The notes below the pieces were generated by a model, which saw only the letters and a program-made list of their open reading frames with translations, did not search any database and was not told the DNA's origin. DNA of 64,000 nt from Dromaius novaehollandiae (Eukaryota > Chordata > Aves > Casuariiformes > Dromaiidae), in assembly GCF_036370855.1 (NCBI RefSeq), contig NW_026991398.1, positions 2,108,001 through 2,172,000 on the forward strand, written 5' to 3'. The translations under genes and the position numbers were made by a program. Positions 1 through 10,790 of this stretch are shown here, piece by piece. Each line of letters opens with the position of its first letter. Position 1 is the stretch's first letter.

Positions 1-1060
1 GTCCCTGGGCTTGAACAGCTTGTGATCCAGCCACCGTGAGGTCATCATTAGCCCATTCCCTGTTCATAACATCCAGGGCTGAGAAGAGTTTCAGGGAGAG
101 GAGAGCAAGAGGGTTGGAGAGTGCAGAGACTAGAGCGAAGACCTTGGTATGATGGGCCTCCCATTTATGCAGCACACTTGAATGTAGCTGGGATGGACTT
201 TCCCTAAAGGCAGTGGTGGGATCCAGTTGTTTGGGCACAGGTAGGAAACCTGAGGGGCCCTGGGGCACTTGCCCAGCACCACTCCAAAGGGGCATGGTTT
301 TCCTGCAGGTGCCATGCTGTATGTGCTAGAGACACGTGGTTGTGCTGGACACCCCAGGCATCAGATATGATCCCTACCTATGGCCTATCTTATGTCATTA
401 AATCACATGTCTGCACTGAATTCTGTTAGCTTTTGGGACAGTAGATGTCTGCCTGTGTCTCTGCTTCACAGTGAGTGGAGCTCTAGTAGTAGCAGTAGGC
501 ATCCAGTGTCATTACAGAAGGCCAAGGAAACTCCCCACGTGGCCCCCACCTGATGCTCCAGAAGGATGGGGGTCTCATAGTCACTCAGCCAGAGCAAGCA
601 GACACTGGCACATGCCTGGGACCACGTCTGTCTCATCAACTGTTACCAGGTGTTTGTGTGTGGGCAACTGACTCATTCTCCCTCTCCAGTGATTATAATG
701 GGCGCTTAGACAAGGATCTTACCTGCAGACCTCTATGTTGTGCTCACTTCAGTTTTGGCAAGGGCAATCCCACCTCCTGTGTGTTTGTGGAGTTCACAGG
801 AGGGATTTGAATCCCACCCCAACCCAGGGGCTTCTAAACCAGCGTGTGATGTCCAGATTGACTCATCTGAATCAACACGCGAACCATGTGTCAATGACCT
901 CCCTTCTTGTCCCCATCGAGGTGTCCTGCCTAGTGGATGGATAGGAATAGGGGCTTCCAGAGTGGGACATTTCCACTGATCATAGATAGACAGCCTCTGA
1001 TGAAATAAGCTGCAATGTTGGAATCAGTTTCTCTGCACTCTTTAGCAAAGGACAATAGGT

Positions 1061-1100
1061 GATTATTTTAGTTTACTTCAGGGAACATTTCCCAGGAGGA
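1061..1100 (+). promoter_or_regulatory. Putative OR1 promoter: homeodomain-like site plus Olf/EBF-like site
   Basis: The AT-rich stretch GATTATTTTAGTTTA (1061-1075) is followed by TCCCAGGAGGA (1090-1100), which fits the published Olf-1/EBF consensus TCCCNNRRGRR exactly. In mouse, OR promoters are enriched for paired homeodomain (Lhx2-type) and O/E sites close to the start of transcription. The pair lies about 280 bases upstream of a strong splice donor and is repeated in cassettes C and D. The promoter role is inferred; no TATA box is seen. Confidence 0.5.
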
Positions 1101-1104
1101 GGGA

Positions 1105-1379
1105 GCACAAGGGACAGAGAAATTCAGGCCTTCAGCTGGGCCTCTGCTCCTGAGCGAGGCCAGGCTCCTGGGATGGAGGGAGCTCATGGCAACCTGGCAG
1201 CACTGCCCAGAGACAGCTGTGTGCAGGAGCAGCTCCTCTGCAAAGAGCAGCAGGGCTGCGGGCACTGCCTGCTGCTGCTGACATGAGATGAGAGAAGGCA
1301 GAGAGAAGTGGAAGGCAGTGTGGAGTGGCAGGACAGAGAAGAGCTGCTTGTGGGGGATATCTTCACAGCCTTTGACACG
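1105..1379 (+). other. Putative non-coding first exon of OR1 (5' end uncertain)
   Basis: The stretch ends in GACACG followed by GTAAGT (1380-1385), a near-perfect splice donor, which is conserved in cassettes C and D at the homologous place. Splicing to the acceptor at 3390-3391 removes an intron of 2012 bases and joins a 5' UTR to the OR1 coding exon, the usual vertebrate OR structure. The 5' end is set only by the Olf/EBF-like site, so it may be off by tens of bases. An antisense open frame also covers this stretch. Confidence 0.45.
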
Positions 1380-3387
1380 GTAAGTCTCTGGCTGTACAGC
1401 AATATTATTGAGGTTCTGGGAGGGGTCTTCTAAACCAGCCCATCCCATGGATGATAGGCTTTTTAAGAATTGTTCTCCCTGTTCTTCTAGTCCATAAGAG
1501 TAGGAGATGCTTTAGAGCAGGGCTTCCCTGCCACACAGTCAGAGGAACAGGGCATGCTGCTCCCTCCTGCCAGGGGCAGCTGCATGGGGGTGAAGCCTGG
1601 GTGTGCCCTCAGGTCTGTGCAGGGCTGTAAATCAGACAAATTCAGAGCAGTGATTCTGCTGCCTGCAAGGGTCTCATCGAGCTGCTTTATCCTCACTGTA
1701 GTCTACAGACAGCATTGGCATCACCTGTGTGGCCTCATGGGAGTTTATCTGACCTGCTCCTTAGGACCTGCCTGCACAGAGATGCCCCTGGCAAGTGCCC
1801 TGTCCCAGGAGGTTTCTGTAGGGTAGAAACTGAGCACACAGAGGGTGGGAAGGGGTCTGGGAGCACTGACCAGGAAAAGCTGTTGGGACAAAGAAAGAGC
1901 TGCCAGCAGGGACAGCTCCAGGCAGCAGAGATGGGCAGGGAAGGAGAGGGAACTGCTAACAGAAACATCATTTGTGAATGGATTTAGGCAAGCCACGGTC
2001 AGTACTTTTGATGCTGGCATCTTCCTCAGAGCAACCCCCCCATGTCTTCTCTCCCACCCAGCCTAGCCTCTGCCCTGAAAGATATGGAGTCGAGGGCATG
2101 AGCCATCTCCTCTGCAGCCAGACTTCTGGCAGAGGAGAAGGATCCCTCTCTTTCCACGGGCCCATTTCATGCTGCCTGACAAAGCAGCTGAGAGTGACTG
2201 CCCTGCAATGCTGCCACCTGCAAGGTGGCATGCCCAGCTGGGTAAGGCTTTCCTGAGTTCCTGTCTGTCTCTCTTTTTCCTTGCCTCCTTCAGCAGCAGG
2301 ATCATGGGGTTGCTCCTTCTTTCTCCTCCTGTCCACACTGCTCCTGTTCTTGCTCTCAGGTCTCAGGGGTGGGGTTCAGACATGAGTGCTGCAAGTTGTG
2401 CAACAGAGGGATCTGCATGGAAATGAGGTTTCCCCAGCCCCCTTCTGACCTGTGGAGCTCTGGGTTTGGGAAATGAGCTGATCCTCCCTTAAGGAGAGAC
2501 CATCTTCAGTCCTAATGGTCCTTTGACCGTTTCCCTGTTGGGTCCTGCTGGGCTGCGAGCTGCCCTCTAGAAAGGCACAGCTGTCTCATAGCATCTCTGT
2601 GATATCTGAGAGAGAAAAGAAGAAGGTGCAGAGATGCTGAGAATATGGAAATGATGGTGGGAGTCTGTATATGGGCATCTGAAAAGAGCCCTGTGTGTCC
2701 TTGGCTAGAAGGGGAGTGTGGAGACCTCCCTCTGGTGCTCTGAGAAAAGCAGAGAAGGTTGGAGATCTGCATTTTGAAACTGGATTTGTCTGCTCTCAGC
2801 AGGGGCTGGTTTCTTTCTAGGGCTACATATGAGTGTGGCTCATGCTCCAGCTCAAAGAGATGCGAGCACAGGACAGCTGGGAACAGGACTAATAGACAGA
2901 CTAGTTGTCCTCACTCTGCAACAAGGAACAGTGAATCCGTTTTTCTCAGGACTCAGTAGAAATGCTGAGGATTCCTACCTTCAAGGAACACTTCCCAGGG
3001 GTGATAAGGATATGCAGAAGAGAATAAACAATCTTTAAAAATCCCTAAAACTTTTTTTTTTCCCCTCAAACCTCATTCTTTACAATTGGGAGTGCAGACA
3101 CTGAAAAGCCCTTCTACATACAGAGTGGATTTCACCTGACAGAAATTGTCTTCTGTTCCCACTGATGTACAGCAGGAGGGACTCCTGTGGAGCCCATAGG
3201 CAGAGGTCCCTGCTCCTCACAGCAGCACACTCAGCCAGTGCAAAGTGGAGCCCAAGCAAGGGAGCTGCACAGAGATCCTCTCAGTAAAGAGAGAGGCAAT
3301 GTGGGGGTTTGTATGAGAACTGCAATTTTTTTTCTTTTTTTTGTTTGAAAATTCTCTCCGAACTTCTCAATATCTTTTCTTCTTTGG

Positions 3388-3392
3388 AGAGT
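3388..3392 (+). other. Splice acceptor before OR1 coding exon
   Basis: A pyrimidine-rich run (3373-3385) ends in TTTGGAGAG, with AG at 3390-3391; the exon would start at 3392, 24 bases before the ATG. OR2 and OR4 have the related TTGGACAG at the same place, and OR3 has TTCCTTAG. Confidence 0.5.
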
Positions 3393-3415
3393 CCCCCATG
3401 CCTGGTGATAGCAAA

Positions 3416-4375
3416 ATGTCCAACAGCAGCTCCCTCAATGAGTTCCTCCTCCTGGCATTTGCGGACACGCGGGAGCTGCAGCTCTTGCACTTCTCGCTCT
3501 TCCTGGGCATCTACTTGGCTGCCCTCCTGGGCAACGGCCTCATCATCACAGCCATAGCCTGCGACCACCACCTCCACACCCCCATGTACTTCTTCCTCCT
3601 CAACCTCTCCCTCCTCGACCTTGGCTCCATCTCCACCACTCTCCCCAAATCCATGGCCAATTCCCTGTGGGACACGACGGCCATTTCCTACTCAGGATGT
3701 GCTGCCCAGGTCTTCCTGGTTGTCTTCTTGTTTGGAGGAGAGTATTCTCTCCTCACAGTCATGGCCTATGACCGCTATATGGCCATCTGCAGACCCCTGC
3801 ACTACGGGACCATCATGGGCAGCAGAGCTTGTGTCAAAATGGCAGCAGCTGCCTGGGGCAGTGGTTTTCTCAATGCTGTCCTGCACACTGCTAACACATT
3901 TTCAATACCACTCTGCCAAGACAACACAGTGGACCAGTTCTTCTGTGAGATTCCCCAGATCCTCAAGCTCTCCTGCTCAGATGCCTACCTCAGGGAAGTG
4001 GGGCTTCTTGTGGTTAGTGTTTTTTTAGTCTTTGTGTGTTTTGTTTTCATTGTGGTGTCCTATGTGCAGATCTTCACAGTCGTGCTGAGGATCCCCTCTG
4101 AGCAGGGCCGGCACAAAGCCTTTTCCATGTGCCTCCCGCACCTGGCCGTGGTCTCCTTGTTTCTCAGCACTGTCATGTTTGCCTACCTGAAGCCCCCCTC
4201 CATCTCCTCCCCATCTCTGGATCTGGTGGTGTCTGTTCTGTACTCGGTGGTGCCTCCAGCAGTGAACCCCCTCATCTACAGCATGAGGAACAAGGAGCTC
4301 CAGGATGCCCTGAGGAAAGTGATTTCATGGCCATTTTTCAGCAGTGGTAACATTGCCATTCCTCTCCACAAATGA
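3416..4375 (+). CDS. OR1: olfactory receptor, OR14-like (avian gamma-c type), intact
   Basis: This 319-residue, seven-helix odorant receptor would act in the plasma membrane and cilia of olfactory neurons through a Golf-type G protein (family knowledge). The sequence shows an N-glycosylation site at residue 3 (NSS), GN in TM1 (39-40), LHTPMYFF at the start of TM2 (53-60), Cys95, MAYDRY at the end of TM3 (116-121), loop cysteines 167, 177 and 187, SY in TM5 (215-216), KAFSMCLPHL in TM6 (234-243) and NPLIY in TM7 (284-288). The frame is open 25 codons further upstream, but I start at MSNSSS because the other three paralogues start there and a splice acceptor AG lies at 3390-3391. The C-terminal tail is about 13-16 residues longer than in OR2 and OR3 and is shared only with OR4, which fits A and D being copies of one cassette. 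Against OR4 I count roughly 35-40 differences by eye. The ligand is unknown. Confidence 0.95.
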   Translation: MSNSSSLNEFLLLAFADTRELQLLHFSLFLGIYLAALLGNGLIITAIACDHHLHTPMYFFLLNLSLLDLGSISTTLPKSMANSLWDTTAISYSGCAAQVFLVVFLFGGEYSLLTVMAYDRYMAICRPLHYGTIMGSRACVKMAAAAWGSGFLNAVLHTANTFSIPLCQDNTVDQFFCEIPQILKLSCSDAYLREVGLLVVSVFLVFVCFVFIVVSYVQIFTVVLRIPSEQGRHKAFSMCLPHLAVVSLFLSTVMFAYLKPPSISSPSLDLVVSVLYSVVPPAVNPLIYSMRNKELQDALRKVISWPFFSSGNIAIPLHK

Positions 4376-4589
4376 CTCCCACAGTATCCCATACCAGGAC
4401 TGAATATTGTTTATTCACTTTATTTTTATTATGGCTATTGTTACTATTATTAGTAGTATTTGTACTCATGTTGCTGCACAAATGCTTGGGTTCATTTCAC
4501 CTTTACTGAGACTGCTCTGTCTCAGCTGGTGCCCATATAAAATTGTACCCAACACTGGATCGGAGCTGACTCCCTCACAGTATCTCTGT

Positions 4590-4595
4590 AATAAA
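4590..4595 (+). promoter_or_regulatory. Polyadenylation signal AATAAA of OR1
   Basis: AATAAA lies 215 bases after the OR1 stop codon. The homologous position also holds AATAAA in OR3 and OR4, so it is likely the 3' end signal of the transcript. Confidence 0.55.
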
Positions 4596-5689
4596 GTAAG
4601 TTCTCCTCAGTGCAGTGCTTGAAGGCTGGCTCTTCTTCCAAAGCTGGTGTCAAGAGTAGGCCCAAGGAAATTATGACCAAAGCGGCTGCTGCTGATGGGG
4701 TTCTCCGTGGGTTCAGGAGCAAAAATCATGTAATAATCTCTTAGAGACCAAGGACTGGATTCAGGACTCCCCCATCAGTGTCCAGTGGCAGTGGAGGGGA
4801 GGCCGGTGGAGTGGGACACCTCTGGATGTGCATACCTAAGGCAGTCCCACATGTTAAGGCCCAGCGTCAGATACCTGTCCTTCTGGAGGGGAAGCTGGAG
4901 CTGCCAGGAGAGCACAGGGGATCTTCTGGGACAGCGTGTGCCTGGTGTGGGTAGTGAGGGAAGCCTCACAAAGGGAGAGATCCTCCAATGTCAAGTCACC
5001 TAAAGGTGAAGTGCTAAACCCAGGTATCTGGGAGCAAAGGAGGACTCCACAATCTCAGGAGAGGCTGTGAGGACCCAGCTGGCACAGGGAAGGGAGCCTG
5101 GAGAGAGATTCATGTCACCCTCTGTGAAATACCAGGGCCAGGATCTAGAGGCACCCCTGGACACAACTAGCACCCTTGGAAATGCTCCATAGTCCCTCCA
5201 AGACCTGCCACATCTGCATCCCCATGGAGGGACTAGAGGCTTTGATCCCCATTTGGTTGGGTCTGATTCCCACCCTGACCAGCACGGCCAGTGCAGAGTC
5301 CCCTTGTAGCCCCGGGGCCTCACAGCCCGCTTGCTTTGCAGAGCAGCACCGTCAGCTCGGGGTCCTGCAGGGAGAAGAGGGGAGGGGTGTAGGAATGGCC
5401 AGCGAGATCAGAGGAGGGATTGGGAGAGATGAGAAGGAAGTGGAACTGGGCTTGAAAGTGCCTTGGAGAGAAAAATGCCAACTTTTAATCCAAGACAACA
5501 TTCAGAGTGTGGGTACACTACAGGGAGCTCTTGGTGCAGAACCAGAAGTCCTTGCTGTCCTGGCCTCCACATGGCCTGGGAAGTGCCTGAAGAAGGAATA
5601 ATGTTCCCCACCCTCCCAGCTCATAGCGCCATCGTGCCATCATCCCTCCTGGTGGATGGCACCAAAAAGAAGGCTGTCAGTAGCTGTGG

Positions 5690-8600
5690 TTCATGGATTC
5701 AGCACAAAATACACCATGGGGATCATAAAAATGCAAAAAGCCCTGATGAACCGCCTCTCTTCCTGTAATTTTCTTCAAGTCTTGTATGGCCAATTGGAGA
5801 AGTGTCGGGAGTGTAGCTGAAAGATGGAGACTTCAATAGTATACAAGTATTTCTGCTTTGAAAGGGTTTTTTTCAGGAGTACTATTTTCCAGCTTTCAGA
5901 ATAAGTGGCAGCAACATTCTCCAGCTGAGACTGATCCAGAGAGTCTCCTCATGAAGTCAGGACATGTAGGAAAAGCAGTGTCCTGGAGGTCAGACCCTGT
6001 ATGGACAATCTTCCTCCCCATCTCCCCAATCCTCCCATTGCTCTCATCAGCCAACTGGGACTTCCATCACTCTTGTTAAAAGCTAACCTTATTCCTCTGA
6101 AGTCTGCAACTGAATGTTACAGCTCATAGGCCCCAATTCCCACCTACTTTACCTAGAAAACTGGCTGCAAATAGACAAAGAAGTTTTTTCTTTTAGTAGA
6201 AAACAAACAAAGAATAAAGCATGATATAGTTCCATAAAAAATTACACTCGCCAGTATGCTCATTCCAAGCTGCCTCCAATGAGGTGCACTTTCCACAAGG
6301 GATAGCCTGACTAGAAACCTTTTGGATAGATAGGAAACAGTAGATGTAAACACAATTAATGCCTTGGCTAACGGGACAGACTGCTGAAAGACAGATCAAG
6401 CTTTAAATGTCCTGAAGTGGAACTCAGCAACTAGGTATCTGAATGAACCAAGAGTAAGGGAAGGAGGAAAACTGGAAAACATGGGAAGTTACGATGTCCA
6501 GCTAGGGTGCTGGAAAGGTGATGGTAGAAATTGTCCATTTAATCAGGGCACGTGGAAACAGAAGAGGGAGCCACACAGCTCCTGGGGGTCCCAGGCCATG
6601 CCGGGGGTGGTGCTGCTCTTGGGGATCTCGGACTGGGCAGTGCTTCTGTACAAAAGTCTGGAAAAGGCTTGATGCGAGGCCCTAGCGAAGAGGGATTTTC
6701 CTGGGTGCTCAGAGACACCCACACAGGACTTGGGACATGTGGAGGGAAACCCATCCCCCCCACACCAAGCACTTCCTGGGACCTTCCTGCGTGCTTGGGC
6801 CCAGAGCAGGAGGGGGTGGAGGAGACTGCCACATCCCGGACTAGCCTCCATCAGGCCTTCAGCTCCACAGTGTGTCTCAGCTTGAAGTGAGCTCTCTAAA
6901 GCAACACTTCCGTCATTTGAAGCTGTGCCTCTGGACGAAGGGCAGAGACGCCAGGGTGCACAGCTGGGGCTCACAGCATCACAGAGCGGGTGCCACAGGC
7001 TGAAGGAGCAACCCACACAAGTAGGTGAGTCCTTCCTTTTGCGGTGACTTCAAAAGCCCCATCTCTGACAGTATTCAAAGGGGATGGAGTCTCCCTTCTG
7101 CAAGAGTCACTCCAGGGCAGAGATGAGGAAGAGCAGGAAGGCTGGTTGTAGGGACCTTCTCAAGCTTCAGCAGCTGCAGCGCTGGCAGCTGGTCACCTCA
7201 AAAATTTCTGAATGAGCCCAAATGCAGGTCCCAAGGCACTGCACTACCTTACAAGCTCTGCACCAGAGCCTGGTCACCAGCCCTGCAGTGTGTGGCCATG
7301 TCCTGAGAAGCGCAGGATCAAAACTGTGGGAGATCCAGGGAGACAGGGATGTACAGCCCAGAAGAGAGCTAGGGTCCCAGGGAGGGGCCAGGGGTCAGGG
7401 ACTGTACCCAGGGGAGAAGCGCTGCCTCAAGGTCATGCTGAGAAGCCCATGGATCAGCTGAGCCCCAGAGATGAGAAATGGCTTTCCCCAGGCTCAGCCA
7501 GAAGGAAAGCTGGGCAAAATTCATGGGAAATGAGAAAACTTCTCCAGATTAACTACTTGGCCTGCCCCATTGGCTTTGGAGCCTGGCAGGGATGAGGGTC
7601 CTGGATAAAACTGCCTGGATGATGAATGCTAAGGGCATGTTTGCTCTTTTCTAGTGTATCATCTCTATCTTAAGCACCGCAGACCAAGAAACCTTGCTGA
7701 GGACTTTTAAAAACAAAGCCTGCTTTGGGGCCTCAGGGAGGAAGGCTACATCGTGTCCCATACTGTCCTACCTCCTACTTCTACAAAAAGAGCAACCCAC
7801 AGTAGTTATCAGTTTTGAGGCTCACTGAAGCATCTCTGCTTGTGGCCTTGCTTTGTGCTGTTTCATCCCACATGACTTTTCTCCTGTCTTGCCAAACCCC
7901 AAAACAACTCTCTAGCCCCAGGTTGCTATACAGGTCTGCCCAAGGCAGAGACCTGCCAGTGTGGGCACGCAGAAGTGACCTCTGCAGTGCCCCATTTGAG
8001 ATATTTCACAGCCTTTGGCACCATCTGGAGATGTTCAGAATTTATCAGAAATTTTTGGAAAATGACTGGGGTGAAGGGAGGTGACTGCTTTCCAGGATGT
8101 TAGAGGAAATCTCTCTGCTCTCTCCCTGGCTGTGCCATCTCCATGGCAGTGACATACTGAGCCCCCAGGTGACACGAGCTGAAGTCACAGTGGGATGTGC
8201 CACCTCACACAGAGGTCTCCCTGGTGCTGCCATGGCAGTGCCCTCTTTTGCCTGTGAGACCTGGACACTGCTGGGCACTGCTCACGTGCTCCCCACTGCT
8301 GTCCCTTGGAGTCGCTCCATGAAAAGGAGGAAGGACAGGAGGCAGTGGGGCTATGCTGGAGCTGCTTGCTGACAGGCAGAGGAACAGGGACATGCTGGAG
8401 AGGAGTTTTGGGGACAAGATGGGAAGGGCACCCTTCCTCCCCATCTGGAGAGGCACACTGATGAGAAGGCGACAAGTGAGATGGAGGGCTGCTGGACCCA
8501 GACCATCAGCTCAGACCAGACTTCCTTGTTCCCAGCACTCCTGCAGCTCTCCACTGAGGGTAAGGGCTTTGGGAGCTCCTTGCTGAGGTTTCACACAGAG

Positions 8601-9430
8601 GCTGTTAACTCAAAAACGGCTGTGGGTCCCAGGCTGTGGGGGTGGCTGGACAGGGCTGGGGGCTGCCACGAGAACCCTGCCTGAGGGTCCTGCCTGGCTC
8701 AGGAGACAATGTGGCAGCCAGGACTCCTGGACCCTGGGGATAGGGCTGCCCTGAGCCCCAAGGCTCCTGTGGGGCCAGCTCCATCCCCTCATGGCAGGAG
8801 GCAATGAATATCCAGGATTCCCTGGGAGTGGATCCCCCTTTGGGATCTGGCTCTGCCAGGAAAGGGGTCCTGTGTCCTGGAGGCTGGGGTGTCCTGCAGC
8901 TCCTATCGGGCTCTCAGGAGCCTGCTGGAAATGCCATGTTGGATATAGATGTAAGAACCTTGTAAGAACCCCAGGGCATCTACTTGTTTGGGAGAACCTC
9001 TCTTCCTCCCCCCTGCATCCTTTTATGCTTCCAACTTGGCAGAGCATGTTTTGGGCTCAGAGATGTTGTCCTCTGATGGCCACAGCCCCTGTCCTCCTGC
9101 AAACTGGGGTCAAACCTCTGCACCCAAAAGACAGCCTGTTTGGGGGAGCAGCTTGGAAACAGGCGGGGGGAAACAGGGGAGGGGAAGAGCTGCCGGCCGG
9201 GTCACACAGGACTGCAGTGTTGCCATGGCATCACCCGCAGTGCTGCCCTCCTATTGGCCAGCAAGGGGAAGAGGGCGGCCTGGGTTGGACTGATGGCTCT
9301 GTCAGCCAATGGTAGTGCAGCAGGCTGCCAGTGGCCTCGCCCGGGCCCTGCCCCAGGCTCGCTTTGAGTGCGCATGAACACGCACTGTTCAGGACAAGTT
9401 ATAGTGAGGTAACTGCAGTCTCAGAAGCTC
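5690..9430 (-). repeat. Segmental duplication E', inverted copy of E (57900-62170); no recognised gene
   Basis: The stretch starts with part of repeat R1 (about 5690-6560) and continues with sequence that reappears in reverse complement at 57900-62170. Landmarks: GGATAGATAGGAAACAG near 6324 against CTATCTATCC near 61500; TGTACAAAAGTCTGG near 6646 against 61210; GATATTTCACAGCC near 7999 against 59820; and the X-box/CCAAT module near 9219-9310 against 58228-58319. Open frames up to 174 codons are present but none resembles a known family, and they are not kept in step between the two copies. Confidence 0.8.
9219..9310. promoter_or_regulatory. X-box-like palindrome with CCAAT boxes in GC-rich sequence (E' copy)
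   Basis: GTTGCCATGGCATC (9219-9232) matches the RFX X-box palindrome (GTTNCCATGGNAAC) at all but one base. An inverted CCAAT box (ATTGG) follows at 9253-9257 after exactly 20 bases, and a direct CCAAT lies at 9306-9310. The same elements recur in the E copy with the same 20-base gap. This looks like a TATA-less promoter, but no transcript is known from the sequence. Confidence 0.45.
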
Positions 9431-10127
9431 ATAGGCCAGTGACAGGTACATGACTGTGAAGGTGCCTGTGAGGTGCCTTCTGGGTGAGAAGCCGATAGGC
9501 CAGCAGCAGGCTGTGAAGTGGGGAATGTGCTGGTGAGGACAGTTGTGTCTCGGTACGTGATAGGCCAGCAGCAGGCCCCTTGCTGGGAGCTGACTTTGAG
9601 GTCATTTCCTCCAGAGCAGCAGGGAGGCCAGCAGCAGGCAAGTGGTGAAGAGATGTTTGTGAGCTCACGTCCGACTCAGTGCCTGGTAGGCTGTGTGGAG
9701 GCACATTGCTGGGAGAGTCACTGTGAGGTCACTTGTCTCTGCAAGGCTAGCACTTGGCTAATGGCTTGGGTATTTGCCTGTGAGGTCACTTCTGCCTGAG
9801 TCCCTGATAGGCCAGCAGCAGGCAGATGGGTGTGGAAGCAGATTGTGAGGTCTCCTGGGCCAGAGTACGTAGCAGGCAGCAGCATGTTCATGGCTGGGGA
9901 AGGCATTTTGAGGCAACTTGTGTCTCTGAAGCCCTTAGACCATCAGCAGGCACCTGGTGGGGGTAGGGACTTGTGAGCTCACTCTAACAGAGCAGCTGAT
10001 TGGCCAGGAGAAGACATATGGCTTGGATGTTGGTGGTGATGTCATTCCTGGGTTTGGTGAGTGTGCCGGGAGGAGGGATTGACGCCTGCAGAGCTCTACA
10101 GCAATACAGAGATGCAACTAATAAATC
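9430..10127 (-). repeat. Minisatellite array M1 (~64-bp unit), inverted relative to the other arrays
   Basis: Degenerate tandem units carry GTGAGGTCACTT and GATAGGCCAGCAGCAGGC, the reverse complement of the motifs in arrays M2-M4. Unit by unit it is an inverted copy of about 12880-13700: the non-satellite piece with GTGTGCCGGGAGGAGGGATTG near 10062 recurs at about 12915-12940. The array stops at about 10127, at the same point where the 56955 copy begins. Confidence 0.8.
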
Positions 10128-10790
10128 AAGAGGATGTAGGCATTAAAGAATAGTGAATTGAAACTGTCTAGAAATGGCTGCTTAGCACAACTTATATAAA
10201 ACTTGCTTAGCATGAGTAGCTAAATTTGCTGAAGCCTTAGGCCGCACTTGGGAAAAGTAATAAACCTTTACCTTGTTTAGTAAAAAATAGTGCCTCAGAG
10301 CTCGTTCAGGCTGGGAAGATAAGGAAGCCACACACGGTCTGCGCTCCTGTGTTACCCACTCTGAAAGGGAAGACATCAAAACAATTGAAAAATAAGACCT
10401 TGGGAGACAACCACCAGACCCAACAAAAACAGAGGTACAACCATCATCAGAGACTGCAAAAAACAAAAATAAGGAGAAAAACAGCTTACCTCAGAATGAC
10501 GATGAGACCCAATGAGGAGCAGGAGACCCCAGACCAAAAAAAATTACTATTGGTCTACCTACCGCGTGAGGGGTGGGAAATGTAAGTTGAAAAAACTATA
10601 ATTGCCCAGGATTTGTTTACGTCAGGGGCCCTCTTAGGAGGCACCCAGCTCGAGCTGTAATTACTGCACGCATGTGATTGAAATTTAATTTGTTTGGATT
10701 TGCCTCTGAACTTTACTTGTGGGAACCTAGGGTCAAGCCCTGTTATGGTGGCCGACAAGCCTAATTTCCATAACATTAGTGCACATGTCT
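10128..10790 (+). other. AT-rich insert between minisatellite arms, possible LTR-retroelement fragment
   Basis: This stretch has no match elsewhere in the window. It has TATATAA (10193-10199) and AATAAA (10259-10264) about 60 bases apart, a spacing common in retroviral LTRs, followed by A-rich sequence. I could not fix LTR ends or target duplications and see no coding frame, so the assignment is weak. Confidence 0.25.

Larger units (their letters stand above)
1..5680 (+). repeat. Segmental duplication A (OR1 cassette), inverted copy of cassette D
   Basis: The stretch reads, in reverse complement and in the same order, like about 47880 down to 41960. Landmarks: the Met-Ala-Pro-Ala-Gly-Lys-Pro-Cys-Pro-Phe frame at 130-315 (-) recurs at 47572 (+); the first-exon donor at 1380 recurs at 46508; OR1 matches OR4; and the tail near 5410-5660, including a TGGCACCAAAAA stretch, recurs near 42210-41965. 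Outside the OR exon, first exon and promoter I see no coding gene in it. Confidence 0.85.

Noticed and set aside
3341-3415. 25-codon N-terminal extension of OR1 (and 58-codon extension of OR4)
   Set aside because: They cross the splice acceptor and the paralogues start at the MSN position; typical ORs have a short N-terminus.
9219-9257. Firm call of an MHC class II promoter
   Set aside because: Only the X-like and Y-like parts and their spacing fit; no clear S or X2 box and no MHC exon nearby, so it is kept only as an alternative reading.
10128-10790. Firm call of a retroviral LTR
   Set aside because: TATA and AATAAA motifs alone are weak evidence in AT-rich DNA; no ends, target duplication or second copy found.
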